IMG/VR virus record: IMGVR_UViG_3300042320_001220 | Location: 1 to 33,811 of that record | DNA: 33,811 nt | Strand: one strand, 5' to 3' | Source of the DNA: a virus | Part shown: positions 1-6,332 of the stretch, piece after piece | How the letters are laid out: each line of letters begins with the position of its first letter | How positions within the stretch are numbered: the first letter of the stretch is position 1 | Made by a program: the position numbers and the translations under genes | The notes under the pieces: generated by a model | What the model saw: the letters and a program-made list of their open reading frames with translations, nothing else | Databases searched by the model: none | What the model was told of the DNA's origin: nothing

Positions 1-125
1 ACCAGCAGATCATGCTTCACCATTTCGATGGCACCGACGATTTCCATCATGGACAGCGGATCGTCAAGATCCATCTGCTCCGAGACGGTGTTGTGCAGCG
101 CTTCGTAGAGGCTTGCGGCAGACAT
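1..125 (-). CDS. Partial hypothetical protein next to portal
   Basis: Only the first 41 codons are inside the window; the gene runs off the left edge. The start is the ATG at 125-123, preceded on the coding strand by a C/A-rich leader (ACACCACCCGCC) of the kind seen before many genes here. The visible part is an acidic helical stretch (SLYEALHNTVSEQMDLDD, then MMEIVGAIEMVKHDLL). It lies 34 bp after the portal stop on the same strand, so it probably belongs to the late operon. No family is recognised; head or connector accessory protein is possible by position only. Confidence 0.6.
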   Translation of the reverse strand, partial: MSAASLYEALHNTVSEQMDLDDPLSMMEIVGAIEMVKHDLL

Positions 126-159
126 GGCGGGTGGTGTCTGGGACGGCTTAGGTTTCCGG

Positions 160-1614
160 TTACAGCTCGCCCAGGTCGTTCAGGCCCACGTCATCGGCAG
201 GTGCTGGACGTTCTGCACGGATGCGGTCCATTTCGTCCTCGACGCTGGTTGTGGCCTTGAGCCTGCCGGCGCGTTGCAGTTCTTCGATGGCTGATTGCAC
301 GGAGATGAGCTGCTCACCACCGGTTAGGTCTTGGAGTTGCTTGATGTCCGTTGCTTCCAGCGGCCGCTCAAACAGCGACGCGCTCATGGCGATGCCGGCA
401 TCTTCGGGGAGCTGCTCACCGGTGAACGCGCACCAGATCTGCATCAGTGACTGCACGGCGGATGCCTTGCGCTCAGCGATGCTGGCGATGGTCGCCTCAG
501 TCTGCGCACCTTCAAGGCCGGCCTGTGTGGCGGTTTTCGTGCTGCCCGGATCGCCGTAGAGGAACCCGAGTGTCTGGCGGGAGATGAGCTTCTCAACCTC
601 CTTAATCTGCTCCCGCTGTTCCGCCAGGCTGCTGGCTGATGGTTCTGCGAAGGAGAACGAACCGCCAGCATCGAGATCAACGATGCTGTTGGGCCCGATC
701 ACCAGCGGCTTGCGTGCCTCGCCGGGTGCAGGTGGCGTGCGGCCGATCGCGACGGGGACTGGCATCGCGCAGCGGCGGGTCTTGTTGCGCAGGTCTGAGC
801 GTTGCTGGAAATGCTCAATGCTGTGCTCCACCACCTGCCGGAGCGGCAGCTCACCCTGGCCAAACCCGGCATGCTCGGCGGGATACCAGACCACGGGCGG
901 GAAGGGTAGCGGCTGGCCGGATGGGGTCTGGTAGAGACCTTCGGATTCGACCGTGGCGGTGAGTTCGTTGGTGGCATCACGATCGATGCGGTAGACCGTC
1001 CAGCCTTCCCGCGTGATCACCTTGTAACGGGGAACGGTGCGCACACCAAACGGCGGGTCGGGTTCCTCCTGCAGCAGCAGGATGCCAACCTGCTGCAGTG
1101 TTTCGACGCCATTGTCAACGGTGGCGATCCAGTTGAGCACCTTGGCGCGAGGGTGCATCAGCGCATACGGTCTGCGGCCCTGGGCGATCTCTTCGGCAGC
1201 GTTCATCGGCCGACCGGCGGGCATGTCCACTGCCAGGAGCACACCACCATCACGGAGCATGAGGGTGTCGGCTTTTTCTAGCCATACCGATATGCTGTTG
1301 CCTTCTAGGTCGATGTTGTCCACGGCATCGGCCATGGACGGTGGTGGATTGGACAGCGAGAACTTGGAGAGGATGCCGGTAAAGGCAACGATGGAACTAC
1401 GGAAGAAATCAGCGAAGACGGAGCAGTTCAGCCGGGATTGATAGGCATCATGCGGTTCTGCTGGTTCTTGCGGGAGGTACTTGGATTTGACGCCACGGAG
1501 CATGTGGAAGGCGTCGTAAGCGCGGTCCAGGTCTTCCTGCAGCTCGCGCAGGGTTGGGTGCCGATAGGAGGGCAGCCTTGAATCGTCGGATGGATGATCG
1601 AGATCGAGCTGCAC
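160..1614 (-). CDS. Phage portal protein, DUF4055 family
   Basis: A 484-residue protein that should form the portal ring at the unique capsid vertex through which DNA is packaged and ejected. The N-terminal third, with HPTLRELQEDLDRAYDAF, the SKYLPQEP segment and NCSVFADFFRSSIVAFTGILSK, has the look of the DUF4055 family of phage portal-like proteins, and the length fits. The C-terminal region is rich in charged helix (EQREQIKEVEKLISRQ, then ATQAGLEGAQTEATIASIAERKASA), as in portal wing/stem domains. The start is a GTG at 1614; no in-frame ATG lies close upstream and no good Shine-Dalgarno is visible. The terminase genes are 7 kb upstream on the same strand, separated by early-type small genes, which is an unusual gap. 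Family call from pattern recognition, not a search. Confidence 0.85.
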   Translation of the reverse strand: MQLDLDHPSDDSRLPSYRHPTLRELQEDLDRAYDAFHMLRGVKSKYLPQEPAEPHDAYQSRLNCSVFADFFRSSIVAFTGILSKFSLSNPPPSMADAVDNIDLEGNSISVWLEKADTLMLRDGGVLLAVDMPAGRPMNAAEEIAQGRRPYALMHPRAKVLNWIATVDNGVETLQQVGILLLQEEPDPPFGVRTVPRYKVITREGWTVYRIDRDATNELTATVESEGLYQTPSGQPLPFPPVVWYPAEHAGFGQGELPLRQVVEHSIEHFQQRSDLRNKTRRCAMPVPVAIGRTPPAPGEARKPLVIGPNSIVDLDAGGSFSFAEPSASSLAEQREQIKEVEKLISRQTLGFLYGDPGSTKTATQAGLEGAQTEATIASIAERKASAVQSLMQIWCAFTGEQLPEDAGIAMSASLFERPLEATDIKQLQDLTGGEQLISVQSAIEELQRAGRLKATTSVEDEMDRIRAERPAPADDVGLNDLGEL

Positions 1615-1648
1615 TGCCCACGCCTGGCCGTCATGGGAGTTTTCCGGT

Positions 1649-2158
1649 TCAGGGAGCGGGCTCAGCGGCCGCGCAGGTTGCCTTGCCTTGGTAGAAGGGG
1701 ACGCCTCGCTGTTGTTGGTTCAGAAGGCAGCCCCTGATGGCGTTCTGCGCTTTGCCCTCGATTAGGTAGCGCTCTGCCGATGAGAGCGATCCAATGGCCA
1801 TCAACTCTTTAGCGGCTTTGGTCTTGAAATCAACCGAGCTGGCGAGACTACTGATCTCTTGCTGATACAACCTTTGCTCAGGGTTAACCGTTACTGGCTT
1901 TGGTGCTGGCTGATTGCGAACAACTGGCGGCAGCTGTTGCTGCGGTGGCGGAGCATCCGGCTGCAGATCAGGGATTTTGGTGACTGGAGCGGCTGGTGGT
2001 TGCGCTTCGACTGCAGGCGGCTGATCACGTGGCGGCGGTGGCATAACCGGCGGTGCGTACTGTGCCGACGGCCGGCCGATTGGCAGGAAGGCAAGGCTGG
2101 CGATAGCTGTTGCGATGCCGAGTGCAGCGGCAGGGATTAGCCAGATGGTGGGTTTCAT
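1649..2158 (-). CDS. Membrane-anchored proline-rich protein
   Basis: A 169-residue protein. Residues 1-27 form a hydrophobic signal-anchor (MKPTIWLIPAAALGIATAIA). Residues 30-90 are a proline/glutamine-rich linker (PPPPRDQPPAVEAQPPAAP), and a helical C-terminus follows (QRLYQQEISSLASSVDFKTK...) with two cysteines near the end. The start is the ATG at 2158. A longer reading to 2221 would run through a tRNA-type gene and is rejected. It lies 34 bp upstream of the portal on the same strand. The architecture of anchor, extended linker and helix would suit a spanin-like or envelope-associated role, but no family is recognised. Confidence 0.6.
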   Translation of the reverse strand: MKPTIWLIPAAALGIATAIASLAFLPIGRPSAQYAPPVMPPPPRDQPPAVEAQPPAAPVTKIPDLQPDAPPPQQQLPPVVRNQPAPKPVTVNPEQRLYQQEISSLASSVDFKTKAAKELMAIGSLSSAERYLIEGKAQNAIRGCLLNQQQRGVPFYQGKATCAAAEPAP

Positions 2159-2194
2159 GCTGGTGGGTGGGCTATCACCAGCATGGCCGAGGAA

Positions 2195-2269
2195 GCACCC
2201 AGGCGGGAATCGAACCCGCATCGCCCCGCAGCAGCGGAGCCGTCCTGTCCAGTTGGCTCGGACTGGGTG
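2195..2269 (-). tRNA. Divergent tRNA-type gene, anticodon uncertain
   Basis: On the minus strand 75 nt fold as a tRNA. A 7-bp acceptor stem pairs CACCCAG (2269-2263) with CTGGGTG (2202-2196), with C as discriminator and no encoded CCA. The T-arm is perfect, GCGGG-TTCGATT-CCCGC. The D-loop carries the usual AACTGGA run, but the D-stem is weak (TCC/GGA, or GTCC/GGAC if the acceptor is shortened). The anticodon stem GCTCC/GGGGC is good but encloses eight bases (GCTGCTGC) rather than seven, so GCT, CTG or TGC could be the anticodon. It could be a divergent functional tRNA, a frameshift-suppressor type, or a decaying gene. There is no long variable arm, which argues against serine. Confidence 0.6.
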
Positions 2270-2312
2270 GGAAGGCCCAGGCGTGCGGAGCAGGGGCCTG
2301 GGCTCTGTCGTG

Positions 2313-2525
2313 TTAGGTTGCCAGCCTGGCCCGCGCAGCGGCAGCCTCCATCTGCAGGGCTCTCAGCCTGACGCGCTGCTGCTCTCGGCGATCTACCTGC
2401 TCAGGCGAGTTGTACCAACGCGATGCAGAGCCATGAACTGAGCAGGTAGATCGCCAAGCCAAGTGATCGGATAGCTGAGTGCCGATCCTGATCCGCCCGC
2501 AAGTGCAGGCAGCCTGCTCAGGCAT
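2313..2525 (-). CDS. Small hypothetical protein
   Basis: A 70-residue frame, starting MPEQAACTCGRIRIG and ending in an Arg/Ala/Glu helix (SPEQVDRREQQRVRLRAL). The ATG at 2525 overlaps the last codons of the upstream gene (AATGCCTGA) and has a GGAGGGG run just before it, supporting this start. The frame contains an 18-bp inverted repeat, so part of it may be constrained by RNA structure rather than protein. No family recognised; the coding call is moderate. Confidence 0.4.
   Translation of the reverse strand: MPEQAACTCGRIRIGTQLSDHLAWRSTCSVHGSASRWYNSPEQVDRREQQRVRLRALQMEAAAARARLAT
2387..2455. repeat. 18-bp perfect inverted repeat
   Basis: The arms GGCGATCTACCTGCTCAG (2387-2404) and CTGAGCAGGTAGATCGCC (2438-2455) are exact reverse complements separated by 33 nt. 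No T-tract follows on either strand, so it is not a classic rho-independent terminator. It sits inside a possible small gene 120 bp upstream of the tRNA-type gene on the minus strand. Confidence 0.75.
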
Positions 2526-2724
2526 TGCGCCCCTCCGCTGCAGCATCAGCAACCGCCGCCTCTGCATCCAGCCATTCCGCAACCTCGCCCCAGTCCCACA
2601 TGTCCTGGTCGTAGACCTCGGCCACGATCTGCCGCAGCAGCACCGCCAGCTGTGATGGCGTCGGGTGCAGGCAGAACAGGCTGGGATGGTTGCGCAGGCG
2701 CAGCCAGAGCGGGTCTTTGGTCAT
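2518..2724 (-). CDS. Small hypothetical protein
   Basis: A 68-residue acidic protein, starting MTKDPLWLRLRNHPSLFCLH, with an amphipathic helical middle (PTPSQLAVLLRQIVAEVYDQ), tryptophans (DMWDWGEVAEWLD) and an Ala/Glu tail. The ATG at 2724 is chosen because the CCACCACCAC leader lies directly before it (TTTTACCACCACCACTACGCC). An upstream extension to 2862 would pass through this leader. Its 3' end overlaps the next small gene. No family recognised. Confidence 0.65.
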   Translation of the reverse strand: MTKDPLWLRLRNHPSLFCLHPTPSQLAVLLRQIVAEVYDQDMWDWGEVAEWLDAEAAVADAAAEGRNA

Positions 2725-2797
2725 GGCGTAGTGGTGGTGGTAAAAGAGTGACCCGCCGGTTTGGGCATCGTTGAGAGGCCTGGCGGGTGTTACTGGG

Positions 2798-3019
2798 TCA
2801 GGTTGCCGTGCGGCGCTGAGACCTGAGCTTGGCCATCCGCAATCGGTTCGTCTCTCGCCCATCCGGCGATCGTTTCCAGCAGATGGAACACAGCGGGGCC
2901 GTGCGTCGTGATCTCACCAGCCGGGAGCACGCCTGGCACGGCTGCGGAGCGTCGGGATCGGGCATGCCCCGCAAGCGGCGACGCCACCGTGCCGTCCTGG
3001 CGGTGCTGCTATCAGCCAC
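2798..3019 (-). CDS. Small zinc-ribbon protein, copy 1
   Basis: A 73-residue basic protein with an Arg-rich N-terminus (TARWRRRLRG) and a four-cysteine zinc ribbon, C-x2-C then C-x2-C followed by W (CQAC...TAPLCSICWKRSPDG). It is clearly paralogous to the protein at 6120-6332, which shares the RTAPLC-x2-CWK-x2-P(D/E)G core. The start is GTG at 3019, behind GGGGGAG, overlapping the 3' end of the preceding gene (GTGGCTGA). Likely nucleic-acid binding by analogy to other phage zinc ribbons; function not known. Confidence 0.65.
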   Translation of the reverse strand: MADSSTARTARWRRRLRGMPDPDAPQPCQACSRLVRSRRTAPLCSICWKRSPDGRETNRLRMAKLRSQRRTAT

Positions 3020-3176
3020 GGCACTCCCCCAGTAGGGCGCGGGCGTCGCGCAGCAGCTGGAGCGCCTGCGTCAGTCGCTGGTCGTACTGCTCTGGCATCA
3101 GTCCCAGGGCGGCGAGATCGATGTAGATGCCGGTCAGTTGATCCCGGATCAGGTCGTGCATGTCGTAGTCGGTCAT
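3012..3176 (-). CDS. Small hypothetical protein
   Basis: A 54-residue acidic, helical protein, starting MTDYDMHDLIRDQLTGIYID and ending RDARALLGECRG. The ATG at 3176 is preceded by a long C/A leader (CACACCACCACGCACCACGCC) in place of a Shine-Dalgarno. Its stop overlaps the GTG of the zinc-ribbon gene by 8 nt, implying coupling. No family recognised. Confidence 0.65.
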   Translation of the reverse strand: MTDYDMHDLIRDQLTGIYIDLAALGLMPEQYDQRLTQALQLLRDARALLGECRG

Positions 3177-3205
3177 GGCGTGGTGCGTGGTGGTGTGGGT
3201 GAGTG

Positions 3206-3436
3206 TCAGCCCGCCTCGATGGCGTCCAGCTGGGCGGCCAGGGCGGCCTGCTGGCGCTCCACCAGGGCCGACAGCCGGGCGGTGTGCCGGGCAGTGCGCT
3301 GGAGCCGGCGCAGGGCCGCTCCGGTATCAGCCACCGGCTGTGGCGCCCACCCGTCGAGCAGGGCGTCCACCCGTGCGCTGGTGGCGTCCACCTCGGCCAG
3401 CAGGGCGTCGGTGTCGGTGGTGGGGGTGTGGTCCAT
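3206..3436 (-). CDS. Small coiled-coil protein
   Basis: A 76-residue protein made almost entirely of Ala/Leu/Arg/Gln heptad-like helix (ALLAEVDATSARVDALLDGW, then ARLSALVERQQAALAAQLDA). The ATG at 3436 follows a CCACACGCCACGCC leader. It sits in a run of small minus-strand genes. It could be a small scaffold or regulator; no family recognised. Confidence 0.6.
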   Translation of the reverse strand: MDHTPTTDTDALLAEVDATSARVDALLDGWAPQPVADTGAALRRLQRTARHTARLSALVERQQAALAAQLDAIEAG

Positions 3437-3492
3437 GGCGTGGCGTGTGGCCGGTGTGAGGGGTCAGTGGGCCCCGCAGGGCCCCGTGGGGG

Positions 3493-3687
3493 TCACCCCC
3501 GTGGAGGGGTGACCGTGTAGCCCGCTGCCTCCAGCAGGGCGATGGCGGCGGCGATGCCGTCCGCCGGTAGTGCTGGCCGGCTGGCCGGTGTGTCGGCCAG
3601 CTCGGTGGCCAGCCCCCGGTAGAGCCGGGCATCGCTCTCGGCCAGATCCCGGAGGGTGGCGCGGAGCGTGTCGGTGATGACGCCCAT
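3493..3687 (-). CDS. Small hypothetical protein
   Basis: A 64-residue protein, starting MGVITDTLRATLRDLAESDA, with a C-terminal AAIALLEAAGYTVTPPRG segment that resembles the conserved tail of small phage proteins encoding helix-then-strand folds. The ATG at 3687 is preceded by CACGCACCACCACTC. It is the first gene downstream of the 3688-4190 control region and so the likely first gene of the leftward early run. No family recognised. Confidence 0.6.
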   Translation of the reverse strand: MGVITDTLRATLRDLAESDARLYRGLATELADTPASRPALPADGIAAAIALLEAAGYTVTPPRG

Positions 3688-3821
3688 GAGTGGTGGTGCG
3701 TGGGACTCCTCAAGTGTGCACTACATCGTCACCACGTAGCACACACGCCCAACCGGTACACCCGTACCAGAATCAGCCAGACCCGTTGCGCTGCAATGGA
3801 TCTGGCCAGTGCGTACCAGTG

Positions 3822-3856
3822 ACGAAGTGGCACACATAAGAACGAAGTGGCACACA
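3822..3856. repeat. 15-bp tandem iterons
   Basis: ACGAAGTGGCACACA occurs at 3822-3836 and again at 3842-3856, a 20-bp period (about two helical turns). A weaker relative (ACGTAGCACACAC) lies near 3734. Same-face direct repeats of this kind are typical binding sites for replication initiators or regulators. Confidence 0.7.
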
Positions 3857-3938
3857 CGTTGCACACGAATCCGAGGCGAACTGTCACATAGTCGAGCTGA
3901 TTTGGTATCCATTCACTACAGAACTGAGCCGCAGTGAA

Positions 3939-3955
3939 CAGCGGTACTACCGCTG
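3939..3955. promoter_or_regulatory. 17-bp perfect palindrome, operator-like
   Basis: CAGCGGTA-C-TACCGCTG is an exact palindrome with a one-base centre, the form expected of a dimeric HTH repressor operator. It is flanked by a further imperfect repeat (TTCACT...AGTGAA, about 3912-3938). The protein that binds is unknown; the KilA-N protein encoded at 4191-4985 and the XRE-like protein at 21602-22450 are candidates. Confidence 0.55.
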
Positions 3956-4000
3956 AAATACATTGCGGCAACAGGGGTCTATCGAAATGTATCCGCTTGG

Positions 4001-4028
4001 ACCTGTGGATAACTCAGTTTCCACAGGT
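4001..4028. promoter_or_regulatory. DnaA box within 9-bp inverted repeat
   Basis: TGTGGATAA at 4004-4012 is the exact complement of the consensus DnaA box TTATCCACA. It lies in an inverted repeat, ACCTGTGGA (4001-4009) and TCCACAGGT (4020-4028), so a second degenerate box faces it. This suggests host DnaA may act at this region. A single strong box is suggestive, not proof, of an origin. Confidence 0.5.
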
Positions 4029-4136
4029 GTCACACTGCAGTGCGTTACATCCCGTCACGAATAGGGGTGAGCGTATGTACTACCGGTGCAAAATGGCTGC
4101 GCTGCAGTGGGTTTGATTGATAAGTAGTGCGGGTGT

Positions 4137-4175
4137 ACCATCGCCCATGTCGCTGTAGTCGAAATGGGCGATGGT
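4137..4175. terminator. 12-bp hairpin after KilA-N gene
   Basis: ACCATCGCCCAT (4137-4148) pairs perfectly with ATGGGCGATGGT (4164-4175) around a 15-nt loop, starting 15 bp beyond the stop of the KilA-N gene on the minus strand. No U-tract follows, so termination would be atypical. The hairpin may instead stabilise the mRNA 3' end. Confidence 0.5.
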
Positions 4176-4190
4176 GTGTGGTTGGGGCGT

Positions 4191-4985
4191 TCAGATCAGG
4201 CTGGGTTGCCAGCTGTAGGCGCTGGACAGCGGCAGGCCTGCGTCGGTGCGGTGTGCTGGGTTCAGGCGGCAAGCGAGGGCGCCTGAGACTTCGGAGCGGA
4301 TGGCGTCCCACCAGAGCTGACAGGCCTCGCGGTGGGTGTCGGCCACGACGTGCACGCCCTTGGGTAGTGCAGGCCGGTGGGGCTGGGGCTGGGTGAGGGA
4401 CTCAAGGAACCAGCCGTCCATCCATACGGCGAAGGCTGGGGAGATCCACCGGGCGAGGTCAACGGCGAGGCGTGGGTGAACCCAGGTGCCGCGTAGGTGG
4501 TTGGGCCCGGTGGTGATGGACTGAATCAGCGTCCCCGGATTTTGCGGTGACCCATCTGAGAGGCCACCGCAGATTTGCGGCGACCCACCCAGGTGGCTTG
4601 CCAGCGCTGACACGTACTCCCTGGTGCGCTCAGAGCGGGCGTAGGTGAACCACTCCCTGCCGTTGGCCTGACACATCGCCGTGGCATTCACGAACCCATC
4701 GGCCTGCCGCCGCTCGATCGCGGTGCCATGCCAGTAGCGGGATTCCAGGCCATTGGTCACGGTCGGTTCGGGATAGGCCCACGCGGCGGGCATCTCCACG
4801 TCATCAAGAATCTGCGGCTGAACCACCGCAGCCACCAGAGATGTACCTGGGTCGGCCTCAGGTGCGCCACGGCGGCGACGCTGGTAGGCACGCATAGAGC
4901 AGCGGCTGCTGCACCACTTAGCGGCCTGGTGCTTGGCGGTGAAGGTGGCCCCACAGCAGGGGCAGTCACGGGTGAAGGTGCGCAT
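4191..4985 (-). CDS. KilA-N domain protein with zinc ribbon
   Basis: A 264-residue DNA-binding protein. Residues 8-29 form a zinc ribbon (CPCCGATF...KWCSSRC) followed by a basic patch (RAYQRRRR). Residues about 84-195 match the KilA-N domain: ADGFVNATAMCQANGREWFT, the TREYVSALAS helix, then GTWVHPRLAVDLARWISPAF and WMDGWFLESL. KilA-N proteins are common in phages and often act as regulators or anti-repressors. The C-terminus (about 200-264) is unassigned. The ATG at 4985 lies 4 bp after the stop of the next gene upstream on the same strand. A 12-bp hairpin follows its stop. The role is inferred from the family. Confidence 0.85.
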   Translation of the reverse strand: MRTFTRDCPCCGATFTAKHQAAKWCSSRCSMRAYQRRRRGAPEADPGTSLVAAVVQPQILDDVEMPAAWAYPEPTVTNGLESRYWHGTAIERRQADGFVNATAMCQANGREWFTYARSERTREYVSALASHLGGSPQICGGLSDGSPQNPGTLIQSITTGPNHLRGTWVHPRLAVDLARWISPAFAVWMDGWFLESLTQPQPHRPALPKGVHVVADTHREACQLWWDAIRSEVSGALACRLNPAHRTDAGLPLSSAYSWQPSLI

Positions 4986-4988
4986 CGC

Positions 4989-5177
4989 TCAGGCCTCCGT
5001 CATGACGATGGACAGGCTGCGCAGCTGCGGATAGACGCGCATGGCGTGATCGACAGCGGCCTGTGCATCGGCCACGGTGTCGAAGTCGTTGGGATAGCCC
5101 AGCTCCCATAGGGCGCGATCCATCGCGTCCGCAAAGGGGCCACAGTCCCACGCTGGGGACGGCGTGCAGGTCTTCAT
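4989..5177 (-). CDS. Small hypothetical protein
   Basis: A 62-residue protein, starting MKTCTPSPAWDCGPFADAMD, with an alpha/beta look (TVADAQAAVDHAMRVYPQL, then strand LSIVM). The ATG at 5177 is chosen because GGAG lies 10 nt upstream; an extension to 5207 is possible. A plausible promoter lies at 5225-5253. It ends 3 bp before the KilA-N start, so the two are probably co-transcribed. No family recognised. Confidence 0.6.
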   Translation of the reverse strand: MKTCTPSPAWDCGPFADAMDRALWELGYPNDFDTVADAQAAVDHAMRVYPQLRSLSIVMTEA

Positions 5178-5224
5178 TTGAAATGCTCCGTTGATGATGC
5201 CCAGCACCTCTGCTGGACATTTCG

Positions 5225-5253
5225 AGCATAGCCCATAGAAAAGGGGCCGGCAA
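5225..5253 (-). promoter_or_regulatory. Sigma-70-type promoter
   Basis: On the minus strand TTGCCG (5253-5248) and TATGCT (5230-5225) are separated by exactly 17 bp, upstream of the gene starting at 5177. The -35 overlaps the terminator hairpin of the upstream unit, so the site both ends one transcript and begins the next. Confidence 0.5.
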
Positions 5254-5263
5254 CGCCAACCCC
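5239..5263 (-). terminator. Rho-independent terminator
   Basis: Read on the minus strand, GGGGTTGGC (5263-5255), loop GTT, then GCCGGCCCC (5251-5243) form a 9-bp stem with two G-U pairs, followed at once by TTTTC. It lies 100 bp past the stop of the gene at 5363-5512, after a G/C-rich untranslated stretch (5264-5362) that could itself be structured. Confidence 0.65.
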
Positions 5264-5362
5264 TCGCCGGAATGAAACCGGGCCTTCGGTACGGTTCCAG
5301 GCAGAGCTCAACGAAACTCCGCCACCGCGTCCATCCTTACGGGTAGGACCGACCCGGCATGT

Positions 5363-5512
5363 TCAGGCTACCGGCGGATCCTCAACCACCAAGCGGTAGC
5401 GGCCATCAGGCAGCCGCTCGACGCGGAACCACGCGCTTGGGTTGTCGTGGACGTAGACGGCGCCAAGGGCATGGGCCTCGGCTTCGGTGTCGAACTCAAG
5501 TAGGGAGTCCAT
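5363..5512 (-). CDS. Small hypothetical protein
   Basis: A 49-residue protein, starting MDSLLEFDTEAEAHALGAVY, then FRVERLPDGRYRLVVEDPP. The regular strand pattern (charged residues alternating with V/L/Y) suggests a tiny beta-rich fold. The ATG at 5512 follows AACACCACCACACCACCACTGC. A copy of the repeated 16-bp operator lies 41 bp upstream (5553-5568) with TACGCT as a possible -10. No family recognised. Confidence 0.65.
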   Translation of the reverse strand: MDSLLEFDTEAEAHALGAVYVHDNPSAWFRVERLPDGRYRLVVEDPPVA

Positions 5513-5552
5513 GGCATAGCAGTGGTGGTGTGGTGGTGTTCACAGCGTAAGG

Positions 5553-5568
5553 GTTGCGGTTGGGCAAT
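5553..5568 (-). promoter_or_regulatory. Repeated operator, site A
   Basis: On the minus strand ATTGCCCAACCGCAAC matches the window-wide consensus GTTGCNCAACCGCAAC at all fixed positions but the first. TTACGCT follows 2 bp later as a possible -10 for the gene at 5363-5512. An adjacent GTTGCAATTGC adds further half-sites. Confidence 0.65.
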
Positions 5569-5632
5569 TGCAACGCTGCAGCAGATGCGGAGCGGGAAAG
5601 CCCGGCGGTTAGGCCGGGCGGGTGGCGGTGGA

Positions 5633-6025
5633 TCAGTCCACCAGCTCGGTGATGATGCCCAACCGCTTGGCATTCCGCCAGATCTCGCGGGCCTCATCAA
5701 CCGATTCGATCACTCGGTAGAAGCTGTCGCGACCCCATGTCTTAGAGATTCCGATGGTCTGATTGCTGCCAGAGCCAACTGAGCACTTGCTGAGCTTCCA
5801 TGTGCGGCGCCGCAGCTCAGCACCGCTGAAAGTGCCGTTGTTGACCCAGACGGTCAGCAGCAGATCTGAGTTGTCACCGATGAAAGCATTGAGATCGCGC
5901 AGCTTGCCGGTAGCACCGCAGGCAAAGCAGTCGCCGTTCTGGATATGTGAGAAGTGTGGGAGCTTGCCGGAGCCACCGCAGAAGGGGCAGGTGCAGGTGG
6001 CGTTGCGGAGTTTGGTAACGGCCAT
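5633..6025 (-). CDS. Zinc-finger protein, DnaJ-type cysteine motif
   Basis: A 130-residue protein with two CxxC(x)G pairs near the N-terminus (TCPFCGGSGKL, then GDCFACGATGKL), the arrangement of DnaJ-like or primase-type zinc ribbons. It ends in a helical region (FYRVIESVDEAREIWRNAKR). The ATG at 6025 follows TTCACCACCACACCACCACCAGCC. A longer frame to 6133 would read through that leader. It lies among other zinc-ribbon genes on the same strand. A nucleic-acid or protein-interaction role is likely but unspecified. Confidence 0.65.
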   Translation of the reverse strand: MAVTKLRNATCTCPFCGGSGKLPHFSHIQNGDCFACGATGKLRDLNAFIGDNSDLLLTVWVNNGTFSGAELRRRTWKLSKCSVGSGSNQTIGISKTWGRDSFYRVIESVDEAREIWRNAKRLGIITELVD

Positions 6026-6119
6026 GGCTGGTGGTGGTGTGGTGGTGAACCGTTCCGGTTCGGTCCCCTTACTGTAACCCGTGGCGGACACCAGCGCGAC
6101 CACACCAGCAGGGGGCAGT

Positions 6120-6332
6120 TCACACAGCGTCACGTTTCCGGGCTTTTCGTTTCCGCTCCGCGTCAGCAGCCTTGCCCTCAGGCGTCAGCTTCCAGCACCT
6201 TGAGCACAGGGGCGCTGTGCGGTCGCTGATCACGCTCCGGCCGCACTCAGGACAGGTGGGCAGCTGGGGGAGCTCACCAGCCTGGCGGAGGCGGAACCTG
6301 GCGACCTTTTCGCGGGAGGGTTGGCGGGGCAT
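6120..6332 (-). CDS. Small zinc-ribbon protein, copy 2
   Basis: A 70-residue basic protein with a C-x2-C/C-x2-C-W ribbon (TCPECGRSVISDRTAPLCSRCW) between an Arg/Lys-rich start and a Lys/Arg-rich tail (ADAERKRKARKRDAV). It shares its ribbon core with the protein at 2798-3019. Its ATG overlaps the stop of the upstream gene (TAATG). Probably nucleic-acid binding; function unknown. Confidence 0.7.
   Translation of the reverse strand: MPRQPSREKVARFRLRQAGELPQLPTCPECGRSVISDRTAPLCSRCWKLTPEGKAADAERKRKARKRDAV

Larger units (their letters stand above)
3688..4190. other. Non-coding control region, candidate origin
   Basis: About 500 bp without a convincing gene, between two minus-strand genes and visibly richer in A/T than its flanks. 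It contains 15-bp iterons, a 17-bp operator-like palindrome, a short CACTGCAGTG palindrome (4033-4042), a perfect DnaA-box sequence within a 9-bp inverted repeat, and a 12-bp hairpin near the right end. This combination suits a replication origin or a lysogeny control region. Which one cannot be decided from sequence alone. Short frames inside it lack coding character. Confidence 0.5.

Noticed and set aside
2159-2221. Longer N-terminus of the proline-rich protein
   Set aside because: The extension translates the tRNA-type T-arm (giving RVRFPPGCF), a common artefact.
3721-3971. Minus-strand frames in the control region
   Set aside because: Composition is unlike the genes around, no leader or RBS, and they cross iterons and palindromes.
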